A stretch of 64,000 nucleotides of DNA from Pseudomonas lini (GTDB lineage: Bacteria; Pseudomonadota; Gammaproteobacteria; Pseudomonadales; Pseudomonadaceae). A program made the position numbers and the translations under genes. Shown piece after piece: positions 61,601-64,000 of this stretch. Below the pieces are notes generated by a model. That model searched no databases and was not told the DNA's origin. It was given only the letters and a program-made list of their open reading frames with translations. The stretch's first letter is position 1, and each line of letters opens with the position of its first letter. Where the stretch lies: NCBI RefSeq assembly GCF_001042905.1, contig NZ_JYLB01000002.1, positions 434,001 to 498,000 on the forward strand, written 5' to 3'.

Positions 61601-64000
61601 ACATTGAGTGTGTCGAAGGCCGAGTTGGCGGTATAGCTCCAGTTGCCAGCGGCATCGATGGCGAAGGTTCCGTTGGTGCCGGCGGTACCTGATTGGGCTA
61701 GGAAGGTTTCCGGGTTGTCGACGTCGCTGATGGTGAGGGTGCCGGTGGTGGTCAGCGGGGCATTGGTTTCAGTCAGCGTCACGCTGGCCGAGGACAGTAC
61801 AGCTGCATCGTTGCTGCCGTTGATAGTGACCGTCACTGCGGTCGCGGTGCCGTCGGCACTGAGTACCGTGAAGGTGTCGGTCAGGCTGTCGCCGACATTG
61901 AGTGCGTCGAAGGCCGAGTTGGCGGTATAGCTCCAGTTGCCCGCGGAATTGATGGCGAAGGTTCCGTTGGTGCCGGCGGTACCTGATTGGGCCTGGAAAG
62001 TTTGCGGGCTGTCGATGTCGCTGATGGTCAGCGTGCCGCTGGTGGTCAGCGGAGCATTGGTTTCGGTCAGGTTGGCGATGTCGGTAGACAACAGCGCGGC
62101 GTCGTTGGTCCCGAGGATATGCACGGTGACCGAGGTGACGGTGCCATCGGCGCTGCTCACCGTGAAGGTATCGGTGTAAGTGGTGCCGGCGACGAACGCG
62201 TTGTGGGCGGAGTCGGCGATATAGGTCCAGGCACCATTAGTGTCGATGGAGAACTGGCCGTAGCTGCCGGCGATGTTGGTTTGGGTGACGAAGGTTGCGG
62301 CGCTGTCGACATCGCTGATGGTCAGCGTGCCGCTGGTGGTCAGCGGGGCATTGGTTTCGGTCAGGTTGGCGATGTCGGCAGACAACACCGCGGCATCGTT
62401 GGTCCCGAGGATCTGCACGGTGACCGAAGTGAGGGTGCCGTCGGCGCTGCTCACTGAGAAAGTGTCGGTGTAAGTGGTGCCGGAGACGAACGCGTTGTGG
62501 GCGGAGTCGGCGACGTAGGTCCAGGCACCATTAGTGCCGATGGAGAACTGGCCATAACTGCCGGCGGTGTTGGACTGCGCGACGAAGGTCGCGGCGCTGT
62601 CGACATCGCTGATGGTCAGGGTGCCGCTGGTGGTCAGCGGGGCATTGGTTTCGGTCAGGTTGGCGATGTCGGCAGACAACACCGCGGCATCGTTGGTCCC
62701 GAGGATCTGCACGGTGACCGAAGTGAGGGTGCCGTCGGCGCTGCTCACTGAGAAAGTGTCGGTGTAAGTGGTGCCGGCGACGAACGCGTTGTGGGCGGAG
62801 TCGGCGACGTAGGTCCAGGCACCATTAGTGCCGATGGAGAACTGGCCATAGCTGCCGGCGGTGTTGGTCTGGGTGACGAAGGTTGCGGCGCTGTCGACAT
62901 CGCTGATGGTCAGGGTGCCGCTGGTGGTCAGCGGGGCATTGGTCTCGGTCAGGTTGGCGATGTCGGCAGACAACACCGCGGCGTCGTTGGTCCCGAGGAT
63001 CTGCACGGTGACCGAAGTGAGGGTGCCGTCGGCGCTGCTCACTGAGAAAGTGTCGGCGTAAGTGGTGCCGGCGACGAACGCGTTGTGGGCGTTATCGGCG
63101 ACATAAGTCCAGGCACCGTTAGTGCCGATGGAGAACTGGCCGTAGCTGCCGGCGGTGTTGGACTGCGCGACGAAGGTCGCGGCGCTGTCGACATCGCTGA
63201 TGGTCAGGCTGCCACTGGTGGTCAGCGGGGCATTGGTTTCGGTCAGGTTGGCGATGTCGGCGGACAACACCGCGGCGTCGTTGGTCCCGAGGATATGCAC
63301 GGTGACCGAGGTGACGGTGCCATCGGCGCTGCTCACCGTGAAGGTATCGGTGTAAGTGGTGCCGGCGACGAACTCGTTGTGAGCGTTATCGGCGACATAA
63401 GTCCAGGCACCATTAGTGTCGATGGAGAACTGGCCATAGCTGCCGGCGGTGTTGGACTGCGCGACGAAGGTCGCGGCGCTATCGATGTCGCTGATGGTCA
63501 GGGTGCCACTGGTGGAGATGTCGACGGCGGCATTGGTCTCGATCAGGTTGGCGATGTCGGCAGACAACACCGCGGCGTCGTTGGTCCCGAGGATCTGCAC
63601 GGTGACTGAAGTGAGGGTGCCATCGGCGCTGCTCACTGAGAAAGTGTCGGTGTAAGTGGTGCCGGCGACGAACTCGTTGTGAGCGTTATCGGCGACATAA
63701 GTCCAGGCACCATTAGTGCCGATGGAGAACTGGCCGTAGCTGCCGGCGGTGTTGGACTGCGCGACGAAGGTCGCGGCGCTATCGATGTCGCTGATGGTCA
63801 GGGTGCCACTGGTGGAGATGTCGACGGCGGCATTGGTCTCGATCAGGTTGGCGATGTCGGCGGACAACAGCGCGGCGTCGTTGGTCCCGAGGATCTGCAC
63901 GGTGACTGAAGTGAGGGTGCCATCGGCGCTGCTCACTGAGAAAGTGTCGGTGTAAGTGGTGCCGGCGACGAACTCGTTGTGAGCGTTATCGGCGACATAA
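58699..64000 (-). CDS. Giant type I-secreted VCBS-repeat adhesin, C-terminal part (partial)
   Basis: At least 1767 codons, open through the right edge of the window. From the window edge: about eight near-identical VCBS repeats of 98-100 residues (ADIANLTETNAPLTTSGTL, then QFSIGTNGAWTYVADNAHN); two cadherin-like units (SVSVAENTSTVTTVTATDAD); a bacterial Ig-like segment (VSVTGTALGSSIGSTSTVTF); several less clear beta domains; RTX calcium repeats (LSGGDGNDLLAGRGGEDTLS); and a type I secretion tail ending WFGEGDHTLTA. Such proteins are exported by a LapB/C/E-type ABC system and mediate surface attachment. The N-terminus and secretion genes are beyond the window. It is not the LapA C-terminus as I know it, but the class is the same. 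Confidence 0.93.
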   Translation of the reverse strand, partial: YVADNAHNEFVAGTTYTDTFSVSSADGTLTSVTVQILGTNDAALLSADIANLIETNAAVDISTSGTLTISDIDSAATFVAQSNTAGSYGQFSIGTNGAWTYVADNAHNEFVAGTTYTDTFSVSSADGTLTSVTVQILGTNDAAVLSADIANLIETNAAVDISTSGTLTISDIDSAATFVAQSNTAGSYGQFSIDTNGAWTYVADNAHNEFVAGTTYTDTFTVSSADGTVTSVTVHILGTNDAAVLSADIANLTETNAPLTTSGSLTISDVDSAATFVAQSNTAGSYGQFSIGTNGAWTYVADNAHNAFVAGTTYADTFSVSSADGTLTSVTVQILGTNDAAVLSADIANLTETNAPLTTSGTLTISDVDSAATFVTQTNTAGSYGQFSIGTNGAWTYVADSAHNAFVAGTTYTDTFSVSSADGTLTSVTVQILGTNDAAVLSADIANLTETNAPLTTSGTLTISDVDSAATFVAQSNTAGSYGQFSIGTNGAWTYVADSAHNAFVSGTTYTDTFSVSSADGTLTSVTVQILGTNDAAVLSADIANLTETNAPLTTSGTLTISDVDSAATFVTQTNIAGSYGQFSIDTNGAWTYIADSAHNAFVAGTTYTDTFTVSSADGTVTSVTVHILGTNDAALLSTDIANLTETNAPLTTSGTLTISDIDSPQTFQAQSGTAGTNGTFAINSAGNWSYTANSAFDALNVGDSLTDTFTVLSADGTATAVTVTINGSNDAAVLSSASVTLTETNAPLTTTGTLTISDVDNPETFLAQSGTAGTNGTFAIDAAGNWSYTANSAFDTLNVGDSLTDTFTVLSADGTATAVTVTINGSNDAPTITSNGGGATASVSVAENTSTVTTVTATDADLPAQTLSYSIVGGADAAKFSIVSGTGALSFTSAPNFEAPTDSGTNNVYDVIVRASDGTLFDDQALAISVTGVNDNSPVITSNGGGATASVSVAENTTAVTTVTATDADLPAQTLSYSILNTAGTDFSKFSISSSGVLTFNSAPDYENAQDVGGADGDNAYVVDVQVADGNGGTDTQTITVNVQNVVETPVDTVAPTVSVTGTALGSSIGSTSTVTFQFSEVVSGFNLSDVTVTTTSGTPRATWSNFTQVDGDTYTATLTRTLGGSVKVDVTANSYTDLAGNAGAAGSSANLPAGVAGEPINLALTTPSTDVSGPITVSISGVPSGWIFSAGTDNGDGTWTVQTSDPGALTVTAPDDFTGALVLDINMYWSNSDGSTASAYVFNNVEVYAPGAPIFALSADDNLTGSSGADTFVFAQPIGNNQIYSFDATADKIDLIGFAGIAGFADLSITNDANGNALVSISSGQSVTLKGVDAADLSEANFQFDVDPVMTNAGTLTIADGAIMPFGGSIQNSGTIELGSNGSETSLEILFRGATLTGGGQVQLSDNAQNVIFGGSADTVLTNVDNRISGAGQLGAGQMVLVNAGLILASGLNSLVLDTGTHTITNSGVLESTGAGGMTVASAVDNSGHLWANGGDMRLLADVMGNGSATIDGDATLTFSGAAHGSVAFHGEGAGTLVIAQAEAAGSLVGILGLESDDMLTFGDLAFGANTQLTYSANASGAGGLLTVDDGVHRAEVNLLGHYTVDDFQATDGGEAGTQVSYSGESSGTLVGSMAADVLSGGDGNDLLAGRGGEDTLSGGAGADMFAYLNSAEGGDTILDYNFAEGDALDLSALLSANFVSGVSQASDFVQLAQSGSDITVKVDADGAANGTNFADVAVLANTGTSGTDLVRTWFGEGDHTLTA
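61740..64000. repeat. Tandem 294/300-bp DNA repeats encoding VCBS domains
   Basis: An anchor sequence recurs at 62054, 62348, 62642, 62936, 63230, 63530 and 63830, giving a period of 294 bp four times and then 300 bp twice. The 6-bp gain corresponds to two extra residues (VD before IS). Copies are nearly identical at the DNA level, and divergence increases toward 61740. The array continues past the window. Confidence 0.95.

Noticed and set aside
61987..63909. A series of similar plus-strand frames that look like a repeated gene family
   Set aside because: They are the reverse-strand reading of the tandem VCBS repeats, so they recur with the same 294/300-bp period.
61740..64000. Regularly spaced repeats considered as a CRISPR array
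   Set aside because: The unit is about 294 bp, fully coding and without short repeat/unique spacer alternation.

Overview
The window is chromosomal DNA of a fluorescens-group Pseudomonas. The evidence is the aotJQMOP-argR and aruCFGDBE arginine loci, an alaS-lysC-rsmA run, amrZ next to a phnN, DUF2790-type small secreted proteins, and many REP elements with the GTGGGAGCGGGCTTG core typical of these genomes. The backbone is GC-rich with Pseudomonas codon use.

Layout. 1-8.5 kb: an amidase tail, a small XRE regulator under a LexA-type box, a periplasmic family 3 beta-glucosidase (bglX), a divergent AraC regulator/TauE-type permease pair, two tandem secreted paralogues, and a CoiA-like zinc-binding protein. 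8.6-22.3 kb: an accessory defence island. It holds a decayed small gene, a five-gene overlapping operon (Z1 helicase, DUF4420 nuclease, MORC/MutL-like GHKL ATPase, two unknowns) with a Vsr endonuclease and a divergent cytosine-5 methyltransferase, and then an AT-rich two-gene signalling pair: a double-GHKL kinase and a receiver-domain protein with an unknown output domain. 22.5-27.6 kb: nrdB without nrdA beside it, a secreted repeat peptide, a DUF2790 protein and acetyl-CoA synthetase. 28.2-46.9 kb: arginine/ornithine uptake (aot), its regulator argR, and the arginine succinyltransferase pathway (aru). A 5-kb gene for a DUF6543/LRR toxin-like protein is wedged between argR and aruC. 47-53.7 kb: an FMN-riboswitch-controlled lumazine synthase, threonine aldolase, alaS, lysC and rsmA. 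53.7-58.6 kb: four tRNAs, mgtE, amrZ, an orphan phnN and two tiny membrane proteins. 58.7 kb to the end: the C-terminal part of a giant type I-secreted VCBS-repeat adhesin.

How the parts work together. ArgR boxes (TGTCGC-N8-AA) upstream of aotJ and aruC tie uptake and catabolism together: arginine is imported by AotJQMP and then degraded to glutamate and succinate by AruFG, AruB, AruC, AruD and AruE. The Z1/DUF4420/MORC/Vsr/methyltransferase set matches the restriction-modification-like operons containing MutL/MORC ATPases that were predicted by comparative genomics. The adjacent kinase/receiver pair is the least explained element and the best candidate for an undescribed, probably defence-related, signalling system.
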